NCBI GenBank assembly: GCA_035726825.1 | Contig: JALNTX010000009.1 | Coordinates: forward strand, 124,001-188,000 | Length of the DNA: 64,000 nucleotides | Source of the DNA: Pseudocitrobacter sp913778145 | Lineage (GTDB): Bacteria; Pseudomonadota; Gammaproteobacteria; Enterobacterales; Enterobacteriaceae | Direction: 5' to 3' | Part shown: positions 26,938-35,416 of the stretch, piece after piece | How positions within the stretch are numbered: position 1 is the first letter of the stretch | Layout: every line of letters begins with the position of its first letter | Program-made: the position numbers and the translations under genes | Notes under the pieces: generated by a model | What the model was told of the DNA's origin: nothing | The model's database searches: none | Seen by the model: the letters and a program-made list of their open reading frames with translations, nothing else

Positions 26938-28173
26938 ATGGATTTTACCGCCGGCCTGATCCCGCTTGACGATGCGCTGAGCCAGATGCTCGGAAGAATT
27001 ACCCCGCTCAATACTTCAGAATCGCTTCCGCTTGTGCAGGCGTTTGGCCGTATCACGGCGCGCGATGTGGTTTCGCCGCTGGATGTCCCCGGTTTTGATA
27101 ACTCGGCGATGGACGGTTACGCCGTACGCCTGAGCGATATCGCCACCGACGCACCGCTGATGGTCGCGGGGAAAGCCTTCGCCGGTCAGCCGTATCACGG
27201 CGAATGGCCTGCCGGAAGCTGCATCCGCATTATGACCGGTGCGCCGGTTCCTGCGGGCTGCGACGCGGTCGTGATGCAGGAAGAAACCGAACAAACCGAC
27301 GCGGGCGTGCGCTTTACTGCCCCGGTGAAAGCGGGCCAGAACATCCGCCGTCGCGGGGAAGATATCGCCAACGGCGCGGTGGTCTTCCCGGCCGGTACGC
27401 GCCTGACGGTGGCTGAACTGCCGGTGCTGGCCTCGCTGGGTATTCCAGAGGTTGAGGTGGTGCGTAAAGTCCGCGTGGCGCTGTTCTCCACCGGTGATGA
27501 GCTGCAACTGCCTGGTCAGCCGCTGGGTGAGGGTCAGATTTATGACACCAACCGCCTGGCTGTGCATCTGATGCTGGAACAGCTGGGCTGCGAGGTGATC
27601 AACCTTGGCATTATTCGCGATGACCCGGAACAGCTGCGCCAGACGTTTATCAAAGCCGATAGCGAAGCCGACGTAGTCATCAGCTCCGGCGGCGTCTCCG
27701 TCGGCGAAGCGGACTACACCAAAACCATTCTCGACGAACTGGGCGAGATCGGCTTCTGGAAGCTGGCAATTAAACCGGGCAAACCGTTCGCGTTTGGCAA
27801 ACTGAGCAACAGCTGGTTCTGCGGCCTGCCGGGCAACCCGGTCTCGGCGGCGCTCACCTTCTATCAACTGGTGCAGCCGCTACTGGCGAAACTGAGCGGT
27901 TCTACCTGCTCCACACAAGCGCCGCGCCTGCGCGTGCGTGCCGCCTCGCGCCTGAAAAAATCACCGGGCCGCCTCGATTTCCAGCGCGGTATTTTACAGC
28001 GTGACGCTAACGGCGATCTGACCGTCAGCACCACCGGTCATCAGGGCTCGCATATTTTCAGCTCCTTCAGCCAGGGCAACTGCTTTATCGTGTTAGAACG
28101 CGAACGCGGTCACGTAGAAGCGGGTGAATGGGTTGAAGTGGAACCGTTTAATCATCTGCTGGGAGGCCTGTGA
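26938..28173 (+). CDS. moeA: MoeA, molybdopterin molybdotransferase
   Basis: 411 residues, the E. coli length. Domains I-II (residues 1-150, with SAMDGYA and MTGAPVPAGCDAVV), the MogA-like domain III (about 177-327, with FSTGDEL, YDTNR and SSGGVSVGEADY) and the beta-barrel domain IV follow in order. It inserts molybdenum into adenylated molybdopterin. It is divergent from iaaA and overlaps moeB by one base. The start ATG follows CCCAGGAGTTT. Confidence 0.96.
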   Translation: MDFTAGLIPLDDALSQMLGRITPLNTSESLPLVQAFGRITARDVVSPLDVPGFDNSAMDGYAVRLSDIATDAPLMVAGKAFAGQPYHGEWPAGSCIRIMTGAPVPAGCDAVVMQEETEQTDAGVRFTAPVKAGQNIRRRGEDIANGAVVFPAGTRLTVAELPVLASLGIPEVEVVRKVRVALFSTGDELQLPGQPLGEGQIYDTNRLAVHLMLEQLGCEVINLGIIRDDPEQLRQTFIKADSEADVVISSGGVSVGEADYTKTILDELGEIGFWKLAIKPGKPFAFGKLSNSWFCGLPGNPVSAALTFYQLVQPLLAKLSGSTCSTQAPRLRVRAASRLKKSPGRLDFQRGILQRDANGDLTVSTTGHQGSHIFSSFSQGNCFIVLERERGHVEAGEWVEVEPFNHLLGGL

Positions 28174-28922
28174 TGGCAGCGGAACTCAGCGATGCGGAGA
28201 TGATGCGCTATAACCGGCAAATCATTCTGCGCGGCTTTGATTTCGACGGTCAGGAGCGGCTGAAAGAGGCGAAGGTGCTGGTTGTCGGCCTGGGCGGGCT
28301 GGGCTGCGCGGCGACGCAGTATCTGGCGGCCGCTGGTATCGGGCAACTGACGCTGGTCGATTTCGACACCGTGGCGCTCTCCAATCTTCAGCGCCAGACG
28401 CTGCACAGCGACGCCACTATCGGCCAACCGAAGGTGGATTCCGCGCGGGATGCACTGGCGCGGATTAACCCGCATACGCGTCTGGTGACGCATAACGCGA
28501 TGCTTGACGACGAGGCGCTGTGGGCGCTGATCGCACAGCACGATCTGGTGCTTGATTGCACCGATAACGTCGCGGCGCGCAATCAGTTGAATGCGGGCTG
28601 CTTTCGCCATAAAACACCGCTGGTTTCCGGCGCAGCCATTCGCATGGAGGGGCAAATCAGCGTCTTCACCTGGCAGGAAGGCGAACCGTGTTACCGCTGC
28701 CTGAGCCGTCTGTTCGGTGAAAATGCGCTGACCTGCGTAGAAGCGGGCGTGATGTCGCCGCTGATTGGCGTGATTGGTTCATTGCAGGCGATGGAAGCCA
28801 TCAAGGTTCTCGCCCACTACGGCACGCCTGCCGCCGGAAAAATCGTGATGTACGACGCGATGACCTGCCAGTTCCGCGAAATGAAGTTAATGCGTAACCC
28901 AGGGTGTGAGGTGTGCGGGTAA
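28173..28922 (+). CDS. moeB: MoeB, molybdopterin-synthase adenylyltransferase
   Basis: 249 residues, an E1-like ATP-dependent adenylyltransferase. The nucleotide loop GLGGLGCAATQYL, LVDFDTVALSNLQRQ, and the zinc cysteine pairs (CYRC and CEVC) are present. It activates the C-terminus of MoaD for sulfur transfer. The ATG overlaps the moeA stop (TGATG) with GGGAGG 11 bases upstream; a GTG three bases earlier is less likely since the family begins MAEL. It ends without the final glutamine of the E. coli protein. Confidence 0.95.
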   Translation: MAAELSDAEMMRYNRQIILRGFDFDGQERLKEAKVLVVGLGGLGCAATQYLAAAGIGQLTLVDFDTVALSNLQRQTLHSDATIGQPKVDSARDALARINPHTRLVTHNAMLDDEALWALIAQHDLVLDCTDNVAARNQLNAGCFRHKTPLVSGAAIRMEGQISVFTWQEGEPCYRCLSRLFGENALTCVEAGVMSPLIGVIGSLQAMEAIKVLAHYGTPAAGKIVMYDAMTCQFREMKLMRNPGCEVCG

Positions 28923-28938
28923 CACGGAGCGGCCTGTT

Positions 28939-29068
28939 TGCCGGGTGGCGCTTGCGCTTACCCGGCCTACGGTTAGCTATCGTGCATCGTTGCCGGGTGG
29001 CGGCTACGCCTTACCCGGCCTACGGGTTAGGTGCGGGTAGGCCTGATAAGCGCAAGCGCCATCAGGCA
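28939..29068. repeat. BIME with three REP units
   Basis: Two direct units TTGCCGGGTGGCG...TTACCCGGCCTACGG are followed by an inverted unit (GTAGGCCTGATAAGCGCAAGCGCCATCAGGCA). The GGGTGGCG variant differs from the GGATGCGG variant seen elsewhere in the window, so two REP subtypes coexist here. It lies between convergent moeB and fsaA. Confidence 0.88.
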
Positions 29069-29086
29069 TCGACACCGCACATTAGC

Positions 29087-29749
29087 TTATAAAGACGTAC
29101 GGCCAAACGCCGTTTGCCAGTCCTGCTCAAATTTCGCCACTGCGGCGTCCACCGCCGGATAGCTAATCAGTTGCTGCGCAACATCCAGCGGCAACGTAAT
29201 CGATTTACAGCCCGCCAGCAGGCAGTCCAGCGCCTGACGCGGCGTTTTAAAGCTTGCGGCCAGCACTTTGGCGCGCGGGGCGTGCAGCGTCAGCAGTTCC
29301 TGTAGCTCACAGACGGTCTGAATGCCGTTCCCGCCCTGCGCATCTACGCGGTTGACATAAGGCGCGACATACTCCGCCCCGGCCAATGCAGACAGCAAAC
29401 CTTGCGCTGCGCCATAAACCGCGGTCCCCAGCGTGGGAATACCTTCCTCTTTCAGCAGCTTGATAGCCGCCAGCCCCTCCGCGGTGACCGGAATTTTCAC
29501 CACCAAATCCGGGATAATTGCGCGCAACGTGTGCGCATCATTCACCATACCATCAGCAGTGGTCGCCATTACCTGCGCAAACAGGCGACCTTTCCCACCC
29601 ATGGCCTCGTACAGCTCAGGCAGTAAAACGTCGAGACGTTTCTTACCTGCGGCGATGATGCTGGGGTTAGTGGTCACGCCCGCCAGAGGGAAAATCCGCG
29701 CCAGCTTTTTGACTGCCGCGACATCAGAAGTATCGAGATAGAGTTCCAT
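29087..29749 (-). CDS. fsaA: FsaA, fructose-6-phosphate aldolase 1
   Basis: 220 residues, exact E. coli FsaA length. Transaldolase-like TIM barrel, with the Schiff-base lysine K85 in VVKIPVT and TTNPSII near residue 27. It cleaves fructose 6-phosphate or related 1-deoxy sugars into glyceraldehyde 3-phosphate and dihydroxyacetone or hydroxyacetone. It is divergent from pflEF. Work reported for E. coli (from memory, not checked here) places FsaA directly after the YbiW/PflF reaction. Confidence 0.95.
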   Translation of the reverse strand: MELYLDTSDVAAVKKLARIFPLAGVTTNPSIIAAGKKRLDVLLPELYEAMGGKGRLFAQVMATTADGMVNDAHTLRAIIPDLVVKIPVTAEGLAAIKLLKEEGIPTLGTAVYGAAQGLLSALAGAEYVAPYVNRVDAQGGNGIQTVCELQELLTLHAPRAKVLAASFKTPRQALDCLLAGCKSITLPLDVAQQLISYPAVDAAVAKFEQDWQTAFGRTSL

Positions 29750-29833
29750 CGCCGTTCCTTAAACCGTGAGATTGAGCATGCTTTAACACTACCACGGGCA
29801 AACCTCACGTTTGGTTGATTTGCGTCAAAATAA

Positions 29834-29870
29834 CTTTCATTCGAAAGTATTTAAATCTTTATACGAAAGA
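29834..29870. promoter_or_regulatory. Two CTTTCN4GAAAG-type dyads upstream of pflE
   Basis: CTTTCATTCGAAAG (29834-29847) and TCTTTATACGAAAGA (29856-29870) lie side by side, about 22 bases between centres, just before the pflE start at 29883. The first is the exact reverse complement of a 14-base site upstream of ybiU (35389-35402). A common regulator is likely; which one is unknown. Confidence 0.6.
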
Positions 29871-29882
29871 TGAGGGCGACCT

Positions 29883-30782
29883 ATGATTTTCAATATTCAG
29901 CGCTATTCCACCCATGACGGCCCAGGCATTCGCACCGTAGTGTTTCTTAAGGGATGCTCGCTCGGCTGCCGATGGTGTCAGAACCCGGAAAGCCGCTCCC
30001 GTGAGCAGGATCTGCTGTTCGATCCGCGCCTGTGTCTTGAGGGGTGCGACCTTTGCCATCAGGCGGCACCTGAGGTAATTGAACGCGCGCTGCATGGTCT
30101 GCTTATTCACCGTGAGAAGCTTAACGAAACGCATCTCGCCGCGCTTAGCGATTGTTGCCCCACTCAGGCGCTCACCGTGTGCGGAGAGGAGAAAAGCGTC
30201 GAGGATATTATTGCGACGGTGCTGCGCGATAAGCCCTTTTACGATCGCAGCGGCGGCGGGCTGACGCTCTCCGGCGGCGAACCGTTTATGAACCCGGAAC
30301 TGGCGCTGGGGCTGCTGAAAAACGCCCATCAGCAAGGTATTCACACGGCGGTTGAAACCTGTCTGCACGTACCGTGGCGCTATCTGGAGCCTGCGCTGCC
30401 CTATATCGACCTCTTTCTGGCCGACCTGAAACACGTTGACGACGCGCGCTTTAAAACCTGGACCGATGGCTCCGCCAAACGCGTGCTCGATAACCTGCAA
30501 CGCATTGCGGCGGCCGGTAAAAAAATGACCATTCGCGTGCCGCTGATTCAAGGCTTTAACGCGGATGTTAATTCCATCAAAGCGATTACCGAATTTGCTG
30601 CCGACAAACTGGGCGTGCAGGAGATTCACTTTTTGCCGTATCACACGCTGGGCATCAATAAATATTCGCTGCTCGGCCAACCCTACAATGCCCCCGACAA
30701 GCCGCTCGACGACCCGGAACTGCTGGATTTTGCCCAGCACTATGCGCGCGAAAAAGGCTTAACGGCGACCCTACGAGGATAA
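29883..30782 (+). CDS. pflE: PflE (YbiY), glycyl radical enzyme activase
   Basis: 299 residues. The radical SAM cluster is CX3CX2C at C25, C29 and C32 (KGCSLGCRWC). A cysteine-rich insert (CLEGCDLC, and CCPTQAL further on) suits an extra iron-sulfur cluster of the long activase class, and LSGGEPF binds SAM. It makes the glycyl radical on the adjacent enzyme. It is four bases upstream of pflF and forms a two-gene operon. The Shine-Dalgarno is GAGGGCG. Confidence 0.93.
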   Translation: MIFNIQRYSTHDGPGIRTVVFLKGCSLGCRWCQNPESRSREQDLLFDPRLCLEGCDLCHQAAPEVIERALHGLLIHREKLNETHLAALSDCCPTQALTVCGEEKSVEDIIATVLRDKPFYDRSGGGLTLSGGEPFMNPELALGLLKNAHQQGIHTAVETCLHVPWRYLEPALPYIDLFLADLKHVDDARFKTWTDGSAKRVLDNLQRIAAAGKKMTIRVPLIQGFNADVNSIKAITEFAADKLGVQEIHFLPYHTLGINKYSLLGQPYNAPDKPLDDPELLDFAQHYAREKGLTATLRG

Positions 30783-30786
30783 TCTG

Positions 30787-33219
30787 ATGACCACTCTGAC
30801 GCTCGATAAATTAACCGACCGTATCAAAGCGCATAAATCTGCGCTGGTAAACATCGTTAAGCCCCCGGTTTGCACCGAACGCGCCCGCCACTACACCGAA
30901 GCGTATCAGCAGCATCTGGATAAACCGATTCCGGTTCGTCGCGCACTGGCGCTGGCGCATCACCTGGCGGAACGCACTATCTGGATCAAGCACGACGAGC
31001 TGATCATCGGTAACCAGGCAAGTGAAGTACGCGCCGCGCCAATCTTCCCGGAATACACCGTGAGCTGGATTGAGAAAGAAATTGACGATCTCGCGGATCG
31101 CCCGGGCGCCGGATTTGCGGTAAGCGAAGAGAACAAGCGCGTGCTGCACGAAGTGTGCCCATGGTGGCGCGGACAGACCGTGCAGGATCGCTGCTACGGT
31201 ATGTTTACCGATGAACAAAAAGCGCTGCTGGCCACCGGGATCATCAAAGCCGAAGGCAATATGACCTCCGGCGACGCGCACCTGGCGGTGAACTTCCCGC
31301 TTCTGCTGGAAAAAGGCCTCGACGGTATGCGTGCCAAAGTGGCCGAGCGCCGCACGCGCATTAACCTGACCGTGCTCGACGATCTGCACGGCGAACAGTT
31401 CCTGAAAGCGATTGATATCGTGCTCAACGCGGTAAGCCTGCACATTGAACGTTTCGCCGAACTGGCGCGTAAAATGGCCGCCGAAGAGACGCGCGAAAGC
31501 CGTCGCGATGAGCTGCTGGCGATGGCGGAAAACTGCGACATCATCGCCCACCAGCCGCCGAAAACCTTCTGGCAGGCGCTGCAGCTGTGCTACTTCATTC
31601 AGTTGATTCTGCAGATTGAGTCCAACGGCCACTCGGTGTCGTTTGCCCGTATGGACCAGTACCTCTATCCATACTATCGCCGCGACGTCGAGCTGGAACA
31701 GACGCTGGACCGCGAGCACGCCATTGAACTGCTGCACAGCTGCTGGCTGAAACTGCTGGAGGTGAACAAAATCCGCTCCGGCTCGCACTCCAAAGCCTCT
31801 GCCGGTAGCCCGCTGTATCAGAACGTCACCATCGGCGGGCAGACGCTGATCAACGGTGAAGCGCGGGATGCGGTCAACCCGCTCTCTTACGCTATTCTGG
31901 AGTCCTGCGGTCGCCTGCGCTCCACCCAGCCGAACCTGAGCGTGCGCTACCATGCAGGCATGAGCAACGACTTCCTCGACGCCTGCGTACAGGTGATTCG
32001 CTGCGGCTTCGGTATGCCGGCGTTTAACAACGATGAAATTGTTATTCCGGAATTTATCAAACTCGGCGTCGAAAAAGAGGACGCCTATGACTATGCAGCT
32101 ATCGGCTGTATCGAAACCGCCGTCGGTGGCAAATGGGGCTATCGCTGCACCGGCATGAGTTTTATCAACTTCGTCCGCGTGATGCTGGCGGCGATGGAAG
32201 GCGGGCGCGACGCCACCAGCCAGCAGGTGTTCCTTGCTCAGGAAAAAGCGCTTTCTGCCGGTAACTTTAACAACTTCGATGAAGTGCTGGAGGCATGGGA
32301 TACGCAGATTCGCTACTACACCCGTAAATCGATTGAGATTGAGTATGTCGTCGACACCATGCTGGAAGAGAACGTTCACGATATTCTCTGCTCGGCGCTG
32401 GTTGATGACTGCATCGAGCGCGCAAAAAGCATCAAGCAAGGTGGCGCCAAATATGACTGGGTTTCCGGGCTTCAGGTCGGTATCGCCAATCTCGGTAACA
32501 GCCTGGCGGCGGTAAAAAAACTGGTCTTCGATCAGGGGCTGATTGGGCAGCAGGAACTGGCGAAAGCGCTGGCGGAAGATTACGAGGGGCTGACGCATGA
32601 ACAGCTTCGTCAACGCCTGATCAACGGCGCGCCGAAGTATGGCAACGACGACGACAGCGTTGATAAGCTGCTGGCGCGCGCTTATCAAACCTACATCGAC
32701 GAACTGAAGCAGTATCATAACCCGCGCTACGGTCGCGGCCCGATTGGCGGCAATTACTATGCGGGCACCTCGTCCATCTCAGCAAACGTGCCGTTTGGCG
32801 CGCAAACCATGGCAACGCCGGATGGCCGTAAAGCCAAAACGCCGCTGGCGGAAGGCGCAAGCCCGGCGTCCGGGACAGACCATCTGGGGCCAACCGCGGT
32901 CATTAGTTCAGTCGGTAAACTGCCAACCTCGGCCATTCTCGGCGGCGTGCTGCTGAACCAGAAGCTGAACCCGGCGACGCTGGATAACGAAAGCGATAAG
33001 CAAAAACTGATGGTGCTGCTGCGGACCTTCTTTGAAGTACACAAAGGCTGGCATATTCAGTACAACATCGTCTCCCGTGAAACGCTGCTGGAAGCGAAAA
33101 AACACCCGGATCAGTACCGCGATCTTGTCGTGCGCGTTGCAGGTTACTCGGCCTTCTTCACCACCCTCTCGCCCGATGCGCAGGACGATATTATCGCGCG
33201 TACCGAGCATACGCTGTAA
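30787..33219 (+). CDS. pflF: PflF (YbiW), glycyl radical enzyme, lyase type
   Basis: 810 residues, exact E. coli YbiW length. The radical glycine is G786 in RVAGYSAFF, and the active-site cysteine is C441 in AIGCIETA. The GCxE motif with a single cysteine and E443 is typical of dehydratase/eliminase members; true pyruvate formate-lyases have two adjacent cysteines, so the pfl name is misleading. E. coli YbiW has been reported to open the ring of 1,5-anhydroglucitol 6-phosphate to 1-deoxyfructose 6-phosphate (recalled, not checked), which fits fsaA next door. Anaerobic only, because the radical is oxygen-sensitive. Confidence 0.92.
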   Translation: MTTLTLDKLTDRIKAHKSALVNIVKPPVCTERARHYTEAYQQHLDKPIPVRRALALAHHLAERTIWIKHDELIIGNQASEVRAAPIFPEYTVSWIEKEIDDLADRPGAGFAVSEENKRVLHEVCPWWRGQTVQDRCYGMFTDEQKALLATGIIKAEGNMTSGDAHLAVNFPLLLEKGLDGMRAKVAERRTRINLTVLDDLHGEQFLKAIDIVLNAVSLHIERFAELARKMAAEETRESRRDELLAMAENCDIIAHQPPKTFWQALQLCYFIQLILQIESNGHSVSFARMDQYLYPYYRRDVELEQTLDREHAIELLHSCWLKLLEVNKIRSGSHSKASAGSPLYQNVTIGGQTLINGEARDAVNPLSYAILESCGRLRSTQPNLSVRYHAGMSNDFLDACVQVIRCGFGMPAFNNDEIVIPEFIKLGVEKEDAYDYAAIGCIETAVGGKWGYRCTGMSFINFVRVMLAAMEGGRDATSQQVFLAQEKALSAGNFNNFDEVLEAWDTQIRYYTRKSIEIEYVVDTMLEENVHDILCSALVDDCIERAKSIKQGGAKYDWVSGLQVGIANLGNSLAAVKKLVFDQGLIGQQELAKALAEDYEGLTHEQLRQRLINGAPKYGNDDDSVDKLLARAYQTYIDELKQYHNPRYGRGPIGGNYYAGTSSISANVPFGAQTMATPDGRKAKTPLAEGASPASGTDHLGPTAVISSVGKLPTSAILGGVLLNQKLNPATLDNESDKQKLMVLLRTFFEVHKGWHIQYNIVSRETLLEAKKHPDQYRDLVVRVAGYSAFFTTLSPDAQDDIIARTEHTL

Positions 33220-33224
33220 GCCCT

Positions 33225-33308
33225 TGCCGGATGCGGCGCAAACGCCTTATCCGGCCTACCAAACAGGGCACAGGTCATGTAGGCCTGATAAGCGCAGCGC
33301 ATCAGGCA
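33225..33308. repeat. BIME (two REP units)
   Basis: TGCCGGATGCGGCGCAAACG...TATCCGGCCTAC followed by an inverted unit TGTAGGCCTGATAAGCG...GCATCAGGCA, six bases after the pflF stop codon. Confidence 0.88.
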
Positions 33309-33316
33309 ATGTTTCA

Positions 33317-33338
33317 AGCCGGGGAAACCCGGCTTTTT
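33317..33338 (+). terminator. Terminator of pflEF
   Basis: AGCCGGG and CCCGGCT form a seven-base stem around GAAA, followed by TTTTT. It stands after the BIME and before the inserted nuclease gene. Confidence 0.85.
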
Positions 33339-33450
33339 GACGTTTTAGGGGCCGTTTTCCGAGTCGCCTCGCAGGATAATCACGCCAAAAACACATATCA
33401 TTTTACGAGTGCTACAGTCCGCCCACCTTCAACAACCGGCACGGACCGCC

Positions 33451-34341
33451 ATGAAAACCAAATTTCCTGCCACGCCCCATGATGCGATTTTCAAAACGTT
33501 TTTACGCCACGGTGAAACCGCACGCGACTTTCTCGAGGCGCATCTGCCGCCGTTTTTGCGCCCGCATTGCAACCTCGACACACTGAAGCTTGAGCCCGAA
33601 AGTTTTCTCGATGAAAAACTGCGTTCGCGCTACTCCGATGTACTCTACTCGCTGCAAACCGGAAACGGCGCAGGATACATTTACGTCATCATCGAACACC
33701 AAAGCTCGCCGGGCGATCATATGGCTTTTCGCCTGATGCGTTACGCTATCGCGGCAATGCAGCGCCACCTGGATATCGGCCATAAAACCATTCCGCTGGT
33801 GATTCCGATTCTGTTTTATCACGGAGAGGAAAGCCCCTATCCCCACTCCATGGACTGGATTGACGAGTTTGACGATCCGGAGCTGGCACGCCAGGTTTTC
33901 TATAACGCCTTTCCGCTCGTGGATATCACCGTCACGCCGGATGACGACATCATGCAGCATCGCAGAATGGCCCTGCTCGAACTGCTGCAAAAACATATTC
34001 GCCAGCGCGATCTCTCAGGTTTGCTTGAGCAACTGGTGACCCTTCTGCTGTTGGGATACACTACGGAAACGCAGTTAAAAGCGTTGGTGAGCTATATGTT
34101 CGTGGAAGGCAATACCGAGAACTGTAGCGCATTGCTGGAGAAACTGGCGCAGCGGGCGCCAAAGCACAGGGAGACTCTGATGACTATTGCGGAACAGCTT
34201 GAGCAGAAAGGACGTGAAGAAGGCCAGCGTATCGCCGCGCAACGTATCGCGCAAACGTTGCTCAAAGAAGGCCTCGATCGTGAAAAAGTCAGCGCGATAA
34301 CCGGCGTAGCGGTGGAAGAATTGCAACAGCAAGCACATTAA
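33451..34341 (+). CDS. Rpn family recombination-promoting nuclease (YhgA-like)
   Basis: 296 residues from ATG 33451 (an in-frame codon 42 bases earlier gives an extension not seen in the family). It is a PD-(D/E)XK nuclease: the start TPHDAIFKTFL, catalytic-type D63 (YSDVLYSL), and E82-x-Q84 (IIEHQSS). A helical middle and the C-terminal tail LKEGLDREKVSAITGV are as in E. coli RpnA-E, which cut DNA and raise RecA-independent recombination. It is inserted between pflF and ybiV, which are neighbours in E. coli. These genes are typically mobile and vary between strains. No strong Shine-Dalgarno is visible. Confidence 0.85.
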   Translation: MKTKFPATPHDAIFKTFLRHGETARDFLEAHLPPFLRPHCNLDTLKLEPESFLDEKLRSRYSDVLYSLQTGNGAGYIYVIIEHQSSPGDHMAFRLMRYAIAAMQRHLDIGHKTIPLVIPILFYHGEESPYPHSMDWIDEFDDPELARQVFYNAFPLVDITVTPDDDIMQHRRMALLELLQKHIRQRDLSGLLEQLVTLLLLGYTTETQLKALVSYMFVEGNTENCSALLEKLAQRAPKHRETLMTIAEQLEQKGREEGQRIAAQRIAQTLLKEGLDREKVSAITGVAVEELQQQAH

Positions 34342-34437
34342 CCCGCACTCTTATACTTTCATATGAAATAAATTTGTGGTTGCGGTCACATTGTAATTAG
34401 AATGCTTCTGGTCGCAGTTACATCAGGAGCACTGAGT

Positions 34438-35253
34438 ATGACCGTTAAAGTTATCGTCACCGATATGGACGGAACTTTTCTTAATGACGCCAAAAAGTAC
34501 GATCGTGACCGTTTTCTGGCGCAGTTTGAACAGCTTCAACAACGTGGCATTGAGTTCGTCGTTGCCAGCGGGAATCAGTATTACCAGCTCATCACCTTCT
34601 TCCCGGAAATCCAGGACCGCATCTCTTTCGTCGCCGAAAACGGCGCACTGGTGTATGAGCACGGGCAACAGCTTTTCCACGGTGAACTGACCCATCATGA
34701 GTCGCAAATTGTCATTGGCGAGCTGCTGAAGGATAAAACGCTCAACTTTGTCGCCTGCGGTCTGGAAAGCGCCTATGTCAGCGAAAACGCCCCCAATGCG
34801 TTTGTTGAGCTGATGTCGAAGCACTACTACCGTCTGAAACGCGTTGCTCGCTATACGGATATCGACGATAAGCTGTTCAAATTCTCGCTCAACCTGCCCG
34901 ATGAACAGATTCCTCTGCTGATTGATAAACTGCGTGTCTCCCTCGACGGCGTGATGAAGCCCGTCACCAGCGGCTTTGGCTTTATCGATTTGATTATTCC
35001 CGGTCTGCATAAAGCCAATGGTATCAGCCGCCTGCTTAAGCGCTGGGATATCTCGCCGCAGGCGTGCGTGGCGATTGGCGATAGCGGCAACGATGCAGAA
35101 ATGCTGAAGCTGGTGAAATACGCGTTTGCGATGGAAAATGCTGCTGAGAGCATTAAATCAATTGCCGATTATCAAACGGATGATAATAACCACCACGGCG
35201 CGTTAAATGTTATTCAGGCCGTGCTGGACAAAACCGGCCCCTTCCAGGCGTAA
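34438..35253 (+). CDS. ybiV: YbiV, HAD-superfamily sugar phosphatase
   Basis: 271 residues from ATG 34438 (preceded by CAGGAGCAC), the E. coli length. HAD motifs: D9 and D11 in TDMDGT, VASGN, and GDSGNDAEML. E. coli YbiV (SupH) dephosphorylates sugar phosphates including fructose 1-phosphate and ribose 5-phosphate. It stands downstream of pflEF with the nuclease between them. It is a paralogue of YbjI at 4125-4937. Confidence 0.93.
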   Translation: MTVKVIVTDMDGTFLNDAKKYDRDRFLAQFEQLQQRGIEFVVASGNQYYQLITFFPEIQDRISFVAENGALVYEHGQQLFHGELTHHESQIVIGELLKDKTLNFVACGLESAYVSENAPNAFVELMSKHYYRLKRVARYTDIDDKLFKFSLNLPDEQIPLLIDKLRVSLDGVMKPVTSGFGFIDLIIPGLHKANGISRLLKRWDISPQACVAIGDSGNDAEMLKLVKYAFAMENAAESIKSIADYQTDDNNHHGALNVIQAVLDKTGPFQA

Positions 35254-35271
35254 GCCAGCCCCCTCGTACAG

Positions 35272-35304
35272 TGCCGGATGGCGGTTTTGCCTTATCCGGC
35301 CTAC
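35272..35304. repeat. Single REP unit
   Basis: TGCCGGATGGCGGTTTTGCC...TATCCGGCCTAC, an isolated REP after ybiV without an inverted partner. Confidence 0.82.
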
Positions 35305-35388
35305 CGATCCCTGTCGAATCAACCATCATGATTTTTAAACTTGCATTAACTTATTTTTAACTTAAAGTATCACCTGTAATCATTTTTA

Positions 35389-35402
35389 CTTTCGAATGAA
35401 AG
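35389..35402 (+). promoter_or_regulatory. CTTTCGAATGAAAG site upstream of ybiU
   Basis: The 14-base CTTTCGAATGAAAG ends 14 bases before the ybiU start codon. It is the reverse complement of the site at 29834-29847 before pflE. The form CTTTC-N4-GAAAG is a dyad suited to a dimeric regulator. Confidence 0.55.
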
Positions 35403-35416
35403 ATTGCGAGGTTGAT

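Noticed and set aside
27016..27867. Minus-strand frame of 283 codons inside moeA
   Set aside because: Antisense to a conserved enzyme with no motif and no start signal.
30811..32718. Open reading frame of 635 codons on the minus strand inside pflF
   Set aside because: It lies entirely antisense to a well-recognised gene, has no family pattern and no Shine-Dalgarno; it is a product of high-GC codon use.
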